Of a DNA stretch of 64,000 nucleotides, positions 17,680-26,544 are shown one piece after another; position 1 is the first letter of the stretch, and every line of letters begins with the position of its first letter. A program made the position numbers and the translations under genes. The DNA comes from Streptomyces sp. TRM64462 (lineage in GTDB: Bacteria > Actinomycetota > Actinomycetes > Streptomycetales > Streptomycetaceae), in NCBI RefSeq assembly GCF_013362995.1, contig NZ_JABWDV010000419.1:1-64000 (forward strand). The letters are read 5' to 3'. The notes below the pieces were generated by a model. That model saw only the letters and a program-made list of their open reading frames with translations. It did not search any database and was not told where the DNA came from.

Positions 17680-18552
17680 ATGCAGCAGCGCACCCGCCCC
17701 GGCCGGGCCTGGATCATCACACCGGCCCTGCGCCCCCGCCAGTTCGAGACCGCGCAGACCTCCGGTGCGGGCGTGGCCCTCGTCGACCTCGAAGACTCCG
17801 TGGCCCCGGCGGACAAGCAGGCTGCCCGTCACGCGGCCCAGCAGTTCTTCGACCGGCCGTCGACGCCGTGCACCCTGGGCATCCGCATGAACGCGCCGAC
17901 CACCCTGGAAGGCGCACGGGACCTGATCGCCATGGCCGCCTACCCGGTCAGGCCCGACCTCGTCCTCGTCCCGAAAACCGAATCCGCCCGGGACATCGAG
18001 CTGGTCGCCGGAGTCCTGGACGCCGAGGGCTACACCCCCGACATCTGGGCCCTGATCGAAACCCCCCGCGCCTTCGACAAGCTCGCCTCGATCACGAAGG
18101 CACCCCGGCTCGGCGGCGTCGTCTTCGGCTCCGCCGACTACGCCGCCACCGTCCGCTGCGGCCTGACCTGGCAGGCCCTGCTCTACGCCCGCTCCGCCCT
18201 GGTCAACAGCGCCGCAGCCGCGGGCATCCCCGCCATCGACGCCCCGGCCTTCGACCTGAACGACCTCGACGCCTTGCGCCGCGAAGCCGAAAAGGCCAAG
18301 GAAATGGGGTTCTACGGCAAGGGCGCGGTCCACCCCCGGCAGGCGGCCGTCATCAACGACACCTTCGCCCCCTCCGAGAAGGAGATCGCCCGCGCCCGGG
18401 CGATCGTCGCCGCCGGACAGAAGAGCGGCAGCGGCATCACGTCGGTGGACGGCCACATGGTCGGCACCCCCTTCTTCACCGCGGCCCAGGCCCTGGTCCG
18501 CGACGTGGACAGCTCATCCGACCGCCCCGGACCCACAGGAGAGTCCTCGTGA
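17680..18552 (+). CDS. HpcH/HpaI aldolase / CitE-like (acyl-thioester lyase)
   Basis: 290 residues; ATG 17680 with GGTGA upstream is preferred over GTG 17668. TIM-barrel CitE motifs: GVALVDLEDSVAP (metal- and thioester-binding Asp/Glu), LGIRMN, LVPKTES, WALIETPRAF (metal Glu), VFGSADYAA and GKGAVHPRQ. Relatives include citrate lyase beta subunit and L-malyl-CoA/beta-methylmalyl-CoA lyases, which join or split glyoxylate or oxaloacetate with acyl thioesters. Next to an ACP and a MaoC-like hydratase, the likely sequence is aldol addition to a thioester followed by dehydration. The substrate is an inference. Confidence 0.8.
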   Translation: MQQRTRPGRAWIITPALRPRQFETAQTSGAGVALVDLEDSVAPADKQAARHAAQQFFDRPSTPCTLGIRMNAPTTLEGARDLIAMAAYPVRPDLVLVPKTESARDIELVAGVLDAEGYTPDIWALIETPRAFDKLASITKAPRLGGVVFGSADYAATVRCGLTWQALLYARSALVNSAAAAGIPAIDAPAFDLNDLDALRREAEKAKEMGFYGKGAVHPRQAAVINDTFAPSEKEIARARAIVAAGQKSGSGITSVDGHMVGTPFFTAAQALVRDVDSSSDRPGPTGESS

Positions 18553-19079
18553 GCAGCAGGCTCCCCCAGGGATACCGGCACATCGCCGCCGGGCGCATCC
18601 GTGAGAACGTCGGCCTCGGATACGACGAACTCCCCATCGGACTCGTTATCGAGCACCGGCCGGGCCGTACGGTCACCGAGACCGACAACCTGATGGGCAC
18701 CGCGCTGGCTGGCAACACCGCGCCCATCCACACCGACGCCCACTTCGCCCGCAGCACCGAGTGGGGCCGCGTACTCGTGTGCGGCGGCGTCACGCTGAAC
18801 CTGGTCGCCGCCATGACCGTACGCAGCACCAGCGGCCTGACCATCGCCAACCTCGCACTCACCGACGTCCGCTTCGAGGCCCCCGTCTTCGTCGGCGACA
18901 CCCTCTACGCCGAAACGGAGATCACCGACCGCAGGCCCTCCGCGAGCCGACCGGAAGACGGGATCGTCACCGGCCGGACCTCCGGCCATAACCAGACGGG
19001 CACGCGCGTACTGACCTTCACACGCACCTTCCTCATCCCCACCGACCCCGACACCGTCCGCGCCGCCACCCACTACTAG
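18549..19079 (+). CDS. MaoC-like (hotdog-fold) dehydratase
   Basis: 176 residues; GTG 18549 overlaps the upstream stop (GTGA), with AGGAGAG as ribosome site. Hotdog-fold hydratase-2 motif: TETDNLMGTALAGNTAPIHTD, with the catalytic Asp-His pair type (PIHTDAHFA), then GVTLNLVAAMTV and TDVRFEAPVFVGDTLYAETEI. Such enzymes hydrate or dehydrate enoyl thioesters; the closest logic is mesaconyl-CoA hydratase, which partners with beta-methylmalyl-CoA lyase, a CitE relative like its upstream neighbour. The pair suggests formation of an unsaturated diacid or branched thioester. Confidence 0.8.
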   Translation: MSSRLPQGYRHIAAGRIRENVGLGYDELPIGLVIEHRPGRTVTETDNLMGTALAGNTAPIHTDAHFARSTEWGRVLVCGGVTLNLVAAMTVRSTSGLTIANLALTDVRFEAPVFVGDTLYAETEITDRRPSASRPEDGIVTGRTSGHNQTGTRVLTFTRTFLIPTDPDTVRAATHY

Positions 19080-19094
19080 AAGGCGAACCGTCCC

Positions 19095-20192
19095 ATGAGC
19101 GACCAGCTGTCCTTCACCACGGCGGACGAGGACCTGTGGCAGCAGTACGACGAACTGGCCACCCGCGCCTACGGCCACGAGGTCAGCGACATCACCGCCC
19201 TACGCGAACACGCCCACCTCCAGGTGGCCATCCGAGGCGGCCGCGTCGTCGCCGGGGGCCTCGGCCTGCTCGTCAACCAGTTCTTCGGCGGCTCTCCGGT
19301 GCCCAGCGCCTACCTCGGCGCCGGCTGCGTTGCCCCCGAAGAACGCGGCGAGCACCTGGCCACCCACATGACCGCCGAACGGCTGCGCCCCCTCCAGGAA
19401 CAGGGTGCGGTGATCTCCACGATCTCCACATCCTCCAACGGCTACGCCCGCAGACTCAGCTGGGAAGCCCCCGTACCCGTATTCGCCTGGGCTGTCGCAG
19501 CCGACGACCTGAAGCAGGCGTTCACCAACGACGACTTCGTCACCGAACACGGCCTGACGCCGGACACCCAGGGACTCCAGCGCGACCTCGCCCGGCAGTG
19601 GAACGGCCCCGTCGAACGCCCCGACTGGTGGTTCCCCTGGAAGCACACCAAGAGCGGCCTGACCACGTACCGGTTCCACAGGCCCGGACAGCCCACGGCC
19701 GGGATGCTCACCCTCGCCACCAAACGCCGCGAACGCCACGGCATGAACCTCGTCGTCCACGACTTCTGGGCCACCGACCAGACCACGGCCGCGGCCATGC
19801 TCACCTTCCTCGGCCGCCACAACACCCGCGCCGAGACCATCGAATTCCGGCGCGGCGCGCTCCCGCCCTACCCCTGCCTGCTCAACAACCTCCGCCACCA
19901 CCGGCTCACCGCCGAAGCATGGCACCCCTGGATGCTGCGCATCCTCGACATCCCCGAAGCCATCCGCCTCCGCGGATGGCCCGCCGACCTCGACGCCACC
20001 GTGCCCATCGAGATCGAGAACGACGACGGCACTCGGGACCGGTACATCCTCCGGATCACCGCCGGGTCCGCCGACATCACCCGGACAAACACCACCGGAC
20101 AGGTGACCCTCACCCGCCAGCAGCTCGCCGTGTGGTACGCAGGCGGCTATCGAAGCACCACCTCCGCACACATGGCCGGCGTACGGGTGTGA
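19095..20192 (+). CDS. Eis-like GNAT N-acetyltransferase with SCP2-like C-terminus
   Basis: 365 residues. The N-terminal GNAT fold has LGAGCVAPEERGEHLATHM as the acetyl-CoA loop (R/Q-x-x-G-x-G/A type), then a second GNAT-like half (RFHRPGQPTAGMLTLATKR). The C-terminal part of about 100 residues (WMLRILDIPEAIRLRGWP ... VTLTRQQLAVWYAGGYR) matches the sterol-carrier-like domain of the Eis family. Eis enzymes acetylate amines on several sites, including aminoglycosides and lysine side chains. As last gene of the operon it could tailor an amino group of the product or give self-resistance. Confidence 0.75.
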   Translation: MSDQLSFTTADEDLWQQYDELATRAYGHEVSDITALREHAHLQVAIRGGRVVAGGLGLLVNQFFGGSPVPSAYLGAGCVAPEERGEHLATHMTAERLRPLQEQGAVISTISTSSNGYARRLSWEAPVPVFAWAVAADDLKQAFTNDDFVTEHGLTPDTQGLQRDLARQWNGPVERPDWWFPWKHTKSGLTTYRFHRPGQPTAGMLTLATKRRERHGMNLVVHDFWATDQTTAAAMLTFLGRHNTRAETIEFRRGALPPYPCLLNNLRHHRLTAEAWHPWMLRILDIPEAIRLRGWPADLDATVPIEIENDDGTRDRYILRITAGSADITRTNTTGQVTLTRQQLAVWYAGGYRSTTSAHMAGVRV

Positions 20193-20297
20193 AGTGTCTC
20201 TTTGATGCCAGGGGCCTCAGGTCGCTTCTCTGCCACCATCGGATTCCTTGACCATGTGCTCTGACCTGGTGAGATCCCAGTTCGGCCTACTGGCGTC

Positions 20298-20332
20298 TAG
20301 TGGCACCAGTTGCTGGCAGATAGTGGCACCAG
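20298..20332. repeat. 12-bp direct repeats, possible insertion-element end
   Basis: TAGTGGCACCAG occurs at 20298-20309 and again at 20321-20332, a 23-nt period. The 20193-20604 gap otherwise holds no convincing gene. Repeated motifs about 20 nt apart are typical of terminal transposase-binding sites of IS21-like elements, but no transposase is attached here. Confidence 0.3.
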
Positions 20333-20604
20333 CCCAGGACAGATTTGCGGCACTTCCATTAACTGACGATCACGGTGAGGGTCCGCTTGGTGGTGAGGGC
20401 TGGGCGTGTTTGTCGAGCTATGCGGTGTGTGTAGGGGCAGAGGCCATGTTGGGGGAGGCCTGGCTGCGGGCGGTGTGCTGTACGGGGGTTCACGGCGTGG
20501 TCGGCCGGGACATTGGACGCCCGTTCCCATCCATCGGCACGGCGGGCAGCACCATCGTGGCGAGTCAGCCGCAGGCCGGCCCGTGCGTGCATTTGGGTAT
20601 GGCG

Positions 20605-21582
20605 CTACTTGCCCCTGAGATCATCGATCCGACGCTGTTCCCACCAGTCTTGGATCATATCGAGGCGTTTGACGGACGGTTCGATACGGCTCAGGGCTCG
20701 GTCCAGGTTGAGGAACGGCACCATCAGGCCGGTGAGTGACGACGTCTTGGACTTCAACCCCTCTGCCTGCCTCGTCCAGGGGGCCAGGTGTTTGGCTGTG
20801 TCGCTGAGGCCGGTCAGCATGCGGGCCATGTCGTCATCTGGCGGGGCCGCGGCCGTTTCACCGGAGCTTTTGGAGCCGAGGAGTTGTTGGGCGATAGCTA
20901 CGGCTGTGGAGACAGCCTGGACTCGCTTCGTAGCGTGGTCGTGGAACCGGCGGGCCATCGATGTGAGATCGATGTCGACGCCTTCGGTCAGGCGGCCCTG
21001 AAGCTGGTGTGGCGTCACGATGGGGGCGGGGTCCGACGAAGCCATGACCCAGGCGATCGGTTTGTGTCGGGCGAGGAGTTCGTCTGCCAACACCCGGTAG
21101 GCCAGTACAAGGTCTGCGATCAGGTCGGGTTCCAGGGTGTCACGGTGGTAGGCCGCGTTGCGGTATTCGTGCAGCCGGTCGAGTACGTCGCGTTCGTGGT
21201 CCGTCAGCACGCCCCGCTGCCTCAGGAACTTGGTCTTCTGGTCCAGGTGGTTGTCCATCTTTGCCCGCCGGTCCGGGCCTACATGCTGATCGATCAGCTG
21301 ACTCAGCTGTCCATCGAGCTGCCCGCCGCTGTCACGGAACCTTTGCATCTCTTCGATGGTGCTGTCGGGGATCTGGAAGGCCAGTTGGGCGTTGACCTCA
21401 CGGCCGATGATCACCTCGACTAGATGGTCCAGGAGGATGAGGGCAAGGCGATCGTGTGCTTGGTCGCCTGCCTCGGCACATCGCCGGATTTCGGCTATTT
21501 CGACCGCGAGCCAGTTCCATTGTTCGGAGTTCTGTGAGGCCGGGCGGTCCCAATCGGAAGCGAAAGGCTGCATGAGAGGCAT
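20605..21582 (-). CDS. HEPN-motif protein adjacent to Qat operon
   Basis: 325 residues, GGTGGAG before ATG 21582. Residues 141-146 read RNAAYH within a helical context (DRLHEYRNAAYHRDTLEPDLIADLV), matching the HEPN active-site pattern R-x4-6-H, with the Asn common in HEPN ribonucleases. The rest is helical, with a polar coiled segment in the middle and a variable C-terminus. HEPN proteins often act as RNA-cleaving effectors in toxin-antitoxin and phage-defence systems. It lies downstream of qatD on the same strand, 196 nt away, so it could be a late gene of that operon or a separate module. The HEPN call rests on the motif and needs a profile search. Confidence 0.55.
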   Translation of the reverse strand: MPLMQPFASDWDRPASQNSEQWNWLAVEIAEIRRCAEAGDQAHDRLALILLDHLVEVIIGREVNAQLAFQIPDSTIEEMQRFRDSGGQLDGQLSQLIDQHVGPDRRAKMDNHLDQKTKFLRQRGVLTDHERDVLDRLHEYRNAAYHRDTLEPDLIADLVLAYRVLADELLARHKPIAWVMASSDPAPIVTPHQLQGRLTEGVDIDLTSMARRFHDHATKRVQAVSTAVAIAQQLLGSKSSGETAAAPPDDDMARMLTGLSDTAKHLAPWTRQAEGLKSKTSSLTGLMVPFLNLDRALSRIEPSVKRLDMIQDWWEQRRIDDLRGK

Positions 21583-21778
21583 GACTCCACCCTTTCATCC
21601 CTCCTCCGGGCGACCATCAGGTGAGATAGACAGCCTTGAGGCGAGGCGACCCACCGCCCAAGGGCGGACGGTGCGGCCTTCGCGCTTACTGGTCCGTGCG
21701 GGATTTCCCACGCTGTGGTTGCTCAGGGCCCAGCCGCGACCGTGAGGAACGGGGCGTGGGAGGCGCTTGACGCTGCGG

Positions 21779-22528
21779 TCACTGGGGAAGTCCGGTGGTG
21801 TCGAGGAAACGCTGCTGGTTGCCGTGGATGTGCCGGGTGGCTTGTTCGGGTGTCAGCGCCCAGCGGGTGGCGAGGCGGGCGACGACGTCGGAGAGGTCTG
21901 CCGGTCGAGCGGGGTGCCTGTTGTGACGGGCGAACGGGCCATCGGTCTCGAGGAGGACACGGTCAGGCGGCAAAATTTCGAGGAGGGCGCGCCCTTTTTG
22001 CGAGGTGGTCATTGCCGGGTTGACGGAGAACCACAGTCCTGCGGCCAGGGCCTCGTCGACCAGGGCCAGAGGGCCTGTGTACCAGTGCAGGATCGCGGCG
22101 GTGACTCCGGCCTGGGCGAGTCGGGAGAAGGTGTCCTTCTCGGCGCCGCGGCTGTGTACGGTCATGGGCAGGTTACGGGTTCGGGGATCAGCGAGGACGG
22201 CCTCGAGGACTCGCAGCTGTGCGCGTCGTGTGGTGCGTCCGGCGGGGGAGTAGTCGAGCCCAATCTCACCGACCCATGTGGTTTCGGGCAGCATGCGCAG
22301 AAACCGGGCGATGTCGGCGGGAGTAAAGCTGTGGGCACGTAGAGGATGCATGCCCAGTGCCGGGTGGACGCCACGGCGTCTACCCAGCCGGGCTCGCAAC
22401 AGCCGGTACTCTCCAGGATCCTCGGTGACGGCCACGACGTCGACGCGAGCCTCGGCGGCCTGGCGCAGGACGGCTACCGGGTCGTCGTAACCGCTCACGT
22501 GGCAATGGCTGTCGAGCAGATGGTTCAC
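21779..22528 (-). CDS. qatD: QatD, TatD-like metal-dependent nuclease
   Basis: 249 residues, GTG 22528 overlapping the qatC stop (GTGA). TatD-type TIM barrel: LDSHCHV gives the N-terminal HxH ligands, GEIGLDY the metal-binding Glu, VHSRGAE and a downstream HWYTG the histidines, and LLETDGP the catalytic Asp. In QatABCD anti-phage systems the fourth component is a TatD-like DNase; order, strand and overlaps match. It presumably supplies nuclease activity to the complex when phage is sensed. Length fits TatD relatives (about 250). Confidence 0.9.
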   Translation of the reverse strand: MNHLLDSHCHVSGYDDPVAVLRQAAEARVDVVAVTEDPGEYRLLRARLGRRRGVHPALGMHPLRAHSFTPADIARFLRMLPETTWVGEIGLDYSPAGRTTRRAQLRVLEAVLADPRTRNLPMTVHSRGAEKDTFSRLAQAGVTAAILHWYTGPLALVDEALAAGLWFSVNPAMTTSQKGRALLEILPPDRVLLETDGPFARHNRHPARPADLSDVVARLATRWALTPEQATRHIHGNQQRFLDTTGLPQ

Positions 22529-23862
22529 GAGGCGTGTTCCAACAGTCGTGCGAGCTGCCCCTGCGCGCCCGAGGTCAGCCAGGCGCGGATCTCGGCGATG
22601 CCGCGCCGCCATACGTCGATGTAAGCGGTGCGCTCGCCACGGGGCAGCGGGCCGTTGCGCAGGACGTCACTGGTGGGCCGGCCAAGGCGGGTGCCAGCCA
22701 CAACAGCACGCAAGTCAGCGCTGCGGCCGGAGTCCGGATCCAGTAGTTCGGGATCGTTCAGCGCATCCCAGGCGTAGTGCCTGGCGTCGTCCCAGCCCGC
22801 CCGGGACATCGACGCCCGGCGGATCAGGCACGGGAAGCAGTAGCCGCAGTTGCCCTGCGGCCGCTCGGCGTAGCGGGCGGCCTCGGGATGGGAGCAGGAG
22901 ATGCTCTGCGGTGCGAGTTCCCGCAGAAGCGGCTGATTGCGGCTGCCGACGAGCATCTCGCCCTTGGTCTGCAACCGGTAGGGGTTGACCAGCCGGTTGT
23001 GAACGCCGACCGCCTCCTTCACCTGTTCCAGCAGCGCCAAGTAGTGCGGATGGGTAGTGCGGGTGCTGAAGCTCCCGGCCCGAGCACGGGTGAGGGGCAC
23101 GTTGATGCCGATGTAGCCGTTCTCCGGGAGATAGACCGGGACGTTCGGGCCGATGGAGGAGGCGATCGCCAGGGCGGTCGACAAGAACATCAGTGAGCGT
23201 GAACGGGTGGTGGTCTCACGGCCGTCGGGCAGTGGTCTGGCCTGGGACGGATGCGCGGGCGCCGGCCGCAAGAACAGGCGCAGCGAGACCACCCGTGAGC
23301 CGTAGTGACCGCGTAGATGCCGCAACAGACGGGCCTGAGCGCGTGGAGTCTGGCCGCCCTCGTAGTGCGACAGGAGACATAGGCGCCGGTCAGGGTCCTC
23401 CTCCAGCAAGTCGATGACCCCACACAGGGAGTCCAGGCCTCCCGAGAACAGGCACACACCGTCCGCAACGACCCGCCCCTGGCCACTGTCCGAACCGTGC
23501 GGCAGAGGTGCGGATCGCTGAGAGCGGGGATGCAGAGTCCACCGGTCGCCGGTCAGGAAGCGCAGAGTTGTCTGCGAGGCCTCCACCGGCCACCTACCGG
23601 CGTCTTCTGCCGGGAAGACCAGAGACAGATCACGTGTCCAGGCATCGTTGGTGCGGCTGCGTTCGCTCACTCTGTCGCTGATGTAGGCGCCGACCGCCAT
23701 GATCATCAGGTCAGCCGCCTGACGAGTGGGCCGGAAGGAACGGAACAGCCCGAGGCCGGCCTGCACTGTGCCCTTAGGCGAGCCCGGGGCGAAGTCCAGC
23801 AGGATCCCTTCGGGCGGCGCGGGATCGTCGAACTCCTCGGTACGCACCGTGAACTGTGTCAT
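22525..23862 (-). CDS. qatC: QatC, QueC-like PP-loop enzyme
   Basis: 445 residues. The PP-loop ATP pyrophosphatase signature SGGLDSL is near residue 139 (CLFSGGLDSLCGVIDLL). A Cys cluster typical of the QueC zinc site lies near residue 337 (NCGYCFPCLIRR). QueC makes 7-cyano-7-deazaguanine from 7-carboxy-7-deazaguanine; in defence systems the QueC-like protein may instead modify protein or nucleic acid. The N-terminal 130 residues are an extension not found in housekeeping QueC. ATG 23862 overlaps the qatB stop by 4 nt. No other queuosine-pathway gene is near, which supports the defence assignment. Confidence 0.9.
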   Translation of the reverse strand: MTQFTVRTEEFDDPAPPEGILLDFAPGSPKGTVQAGLGLFRSFRPTRQAADLMIMAVGAYISDRVSERSRTNDAWTRDLSLVFPAEDAGRWPVEASQTTLRFLTGDRWTLHPRSQRSAPLPHGSDSGQGRVVADGVCLFSGGLDSLCGVIDLLEEDPDRRLCLLSHYEGGQTPRAQARLLRHLRGHYGSRVVSLRLFLRPAPAHPSQARPLPDGRETTTRSRSLMFLSTALAIASSIGPNVPVYLPENGYIGINVPLTRARAGSFSTRTTHPHYLALLEQVKEAVGVHNRLVNPYRLQTKGEMLVGSRNQPLLRELAPQSISCSHPEAARYAERPQGNCGYCFPCLIRRASMSRAGWDDARHYAWDALNDPELLDPDSGRSADLRAVVAGTRLGRPTSDVLRNGPLPRGERTAYIDVWRRGIAEIRAWLTSGAQGQLARLLEHAS

Positions 23863-24572
23863 GCCAGCCCCTCCAACGCCTGGTAGGCCAGTTCCACGGC
23901 ATTCTCAACAAGAGCACGGCCGTCTGGGCCCGACCAGTCCAAACTCAACGGCTGCGCAGGCATCTGGATGGCCACGCAGTCCTCGATGATCTGGCGCATC
24001 TGCCCGTCAGCGCGGCGTGCAGCCTCGGGGTCGGCGATAGTGCCGAGCCGTTCGGCCACCACCGGCACCCGGTTGTAGATGTAGTGCGTCAGGAACAGTT
24101 CGAGCAGCCGCTCCACATCGTTGCGGTCGGCTGCCTCGCTTTCGAGCTCCTCCCAGGTGTCCGCCTCGCCAAACAATTCCTCCAGAACGTCGCAGACCGC
24201 GTCCCGGGCCGCCTGCCCGTCCAGGTCGCCCCCAGCACCAGCCAGTTGCGTCACCAGCTCATCGACGATCTCGTACCGGTCCCGCCCGACCAGGTCGCCC
24301 AGCGACGCCTGACGCAGCGCCTCGCCCAGCCCGTCGGCGGCCACCCCGGACAGCAGGCCGCCCAGCCGCTGGGCCGTGCTGCGCCCGGCCGCCGCGCCCG
24401 CGGCGGCGGCCGCAGCGCCACCCAGGACCGGAACGTGGCGGGCAAGGACGGCGGCAGCCCGGCTGCGGGGAGCGGAACCATGGCTGACGTCGCGGGCGTA
24501 TGCGGTCGCCGCGTGCTTGAGAGGCGTCCACGCCCCGCCGGAGCCACTGGTGCGGTCGGTGGAAGTACCCAC
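23859..24572 (-). CDS. qatB: QatB, small helical component
   Basis: 237 residues from GTG 24572, one base after the qatA stop. Assigned mainly by position between the KAP ATPase and the QueC-like gene, and by similar size and character: an Ala/Gly-rich, possibly membrane-inserting stretch (AAAAAAGAAAGRS, residues about 55-70) then a helical acidic domain (VCDVLEELFGEADTWEELESE, HYIYNRVPVVAERLG). QatB proteins have no assigned enzymatic activity. Recently, QueC-like systems have been linked to N-terminal protein modification, but nothing in this sequence shows that directly. Confidence 0.75.
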   Translation of the reverse strand: MGTSTDRTSGSGGAWTPLKHAATAYARDVSHGSAPRSRAAAVLARHVPVLGGAAAAAAGAAAGRSTAQRLGGLLSGVAADGLGEALRQASLGDLVGRDRYEIVDELVTQLAGAGGDLDGQAARDAVCDVLEELFGEADTWEELESEAADRNDVERLLELFLTHYIYNRVPVVAERLGTIADPEAARRADGQMRQIIEDCVAIQMPAQPLSLDWSGPDGRALVENAVELAYQALEGLA

Positions 24573-24573
24573 T

Positions 24574-26544
24574 TCAGCTACGCCCTTGCCGCCGGCGCAC
24601 GTCGCGAGCCTGGCGCACGAACGCGCCTGCCGGGGTACCTGTGGACTCCCAGCCGTCCAGCAGAGCCGTCACGGAGGGGTCGGTGGGGGGCAGCCGTCGC
24701 ACCAGGGTCGAGAGCTTCGGGCGCAGGAGCTCCAAAGGGACGAGTCTGAGCCGCTCGCAGACGTCCCGAGCGATCGCGGGGATCTCGTGACACAGCTCCG
24801 CCGCGCTGTCCGTGGCCGGTCCCGCCGGATCACGCTGAACCACCTGCATAAGGTGCTCCACGAGTGTCGGCAGATCCTCAGCCGCCACGGTCTGCTGCAC
24901 CTGTCGCACCGCGGCCCGGCGCCGGCCGACGACGTCGGACTGGAGCAGGCCGAGCAGTTCCTGGACATGCGCGGGCAGAAGCGCCGTGGTGGCCGCTAGC
25001 CTCAATTTGGCCCGCGCGAACGTGAAGTACGGGCCGAGATCTACTGCGGCCAGGGCGGGATCCATCCGAAGCCAGGCGTCGATATGCGGCATCTCCGCCC
25101 AGGCGCGAACCTCCTCGTTCAGCTCGCCCGTGGCGGTGCTCTCCCCGCGAGCCCGCCCTCGCCTTGGGGGACGTCCGTCCGAGGAGGCGCGTGGCTCCTC
25201 GGGAGTCTGGCTGTCGCCCGATCCTCTCTGAGCGGCCGTCGCCGCACCGCGTGCGTGCCGTTCGGCGGCTTGGAGATGTCCGTTCCCGCCCGATCCCAGT
25301 GCCTGGACCTGCCAGTCGAACAGATTCTGGAAGTCGGTCAAGTACTGCTCTTCCAGCACCATGAGCTTGGCCAGGACCGCCGCGTCCAGCCTCGTACCCC
25401 GGCGTTCGGCGCTCGCCAGGCGCAGGGTCAGCGTGTTCAGAAACCGCTTGATCTGCCGAGGATTGCCACGCAACGTACTGCCGAGCACCGGGGAGATCGC
25501 CGCCGCCCACGTCATGTCCTCGTACAACCGCGTCGGCATGCCAGCGCCGAGCGTGGCAGATGCGATGCCCGCATTCAGAGCAACCCCAAGGGCGCTTTCG
25601 CGCCTGCGCAGGTCAACTGCTTCGCACACCCTCTCGAACTGCTCCCGCTCAAGGTGCAGTTGCGCCAGCAGCAAATGCATGTATGTCTCGGCTTCGGGCG
25701 CGGACAACACCGGAATGCTGATCTTGACCTGGAGCATCTTCTCCAGATACTCCGCGCCCAGACCAGACGTTCCGGGGCGGCCGAGGCCCGGGTAGCGTCG
25801 GTCGATGGCGGCCTGCACGACCTCGGGGTGGGCAGCGATCACGAACGCGCTTTTCTCCACGTTGAGGAAGAGACGGATCGCCTCAAAGGTGTCAACGACC
25901 GTATGTGGCAGGCACCGGTCCAGGTCATCGATCAACACGATCACCGCCCGAACCTGCTCCAACGAACCCACCAAGCTGGCGAACTCCTGCCGGAACGCCC
26001 CCGGGTCCGCGGGAGTGCGGTTCTCTTCCGCGCTCTCCCCGACAGGCTCCTGGTCCGGGTACGTCCCCCCGACAGCGCTCTGGGCGATGGTGGAGGCCAC
26101 GTCAGCCAAACCGGGATCGAGCGCGCCGGCAGCCATGGCCGCGCCGGCGGGCAGTGCCGCTCCGACCAGCATCTGTACCGGCCGCCGCAGGCTCCGGGCC
26201 ACTCGTCTGAGTCGGCCCGCCTCCACAGCCTCGGCGCTGCCCTCATCGGCTTCTTGCTGCAGGCGCGTCAGCACTGCCTCCATGAGCGCGCCCTTGATGT
26301 CCTCATAGCCTTCGTACTGCCACGGGCTGAACGGGACCACGACGAAATGTCCGGCCTCGTCGGATGAAATGGTCGACAGTTCCTTCGAGACGATCCTCAG
26401 CAGGCTGCTCTTGCCTGAACCCCAACCACCGAGCACACCCAGCGTCAGAGGCAGGAGCCGCTGCTGTGTCAGAGCAACGACCATCTCGTCAACGAGGAAG
26501 TCAAACCCGAGAAGGTCCAGATCCGTCTCGTTATCCGACCACAC
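24574..26544 (-). CDS. qatA: QatA, KAP-family P-loop ATPase
   Basis: 656 residues from GTG 26544, preceded by GGGAGG at 4 nt. The upstream extension of the frame is not needed. Walker A is GGWGSGKSSLL near residue 40 and Walker B is VIVLIDDLDRC near residue 202, the DDLDR form that defines KAP NTPases. An Ala/Gly-rich stretch between them (MLVGAALPAGAAMAAGALD) may be the membrane-associated insert common in KAP proteins. NPRQIKRFLNTL near the middle is another KAP hallmark. It is the first gene of a four-gene operon with qatB, qatC and qatD and probably the sensor or motor of the system. Confidence 0.9.
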   Translation of the reverse strand: MWSDNETDLDLLGFDFLVDEMVVALTQQRLLPLTLGVLGGWGSGKSSLLRIVSKELSTISSDEAGHFVVVPFSPWQYEGYEDIKGALMEAVLTRLQQEADEGSAEAVEAGRLRRVARSLRRPVQMLVGAALPAGAAMAAGALDPGLADVASTIAQSAVGGTYPDQEPVGESAEENRTPADPGAFRQEFASLVGSLEQVRAVIVLIDDLDRCLPHTVVDTFEAIRLFLNVEKSAFVIAAHPEVVQAAIDRRYPGLGRPGTSGLGAEYLEKMLQVKISIPVLSAPEAETYMHLLLAQLHLEREQFERVCEAVDLRRRESALGVALNAGIASATLGAGMPTRLYEDMTWAAAISPVLGSTLRGNPRQIKRFLNTLTLRLASAERRGTRLDAAVLAKLMVLEEQYLTDFQNLFDWQVQALGSGGNGHLQAAERHARGAATAAQRGSGDSQTPEEPRASSDGRPPRRGRARGESTATGELNEEVRAWAEMPHIDAWLRMDPALAAVDLGPYFTFARAKLRLAATTALLPAHVQELLGLLQSDVVGRRRAAVRQVQQTVAAEDLPTLVEHLMQVVQRDPAGPATDSAAELCHEIPAIARDVCERLRLVPLELLRPKLSTLVRRLPPTDPSVTALLDGWESTGTPAGAFVRQARDVRRRQGRS

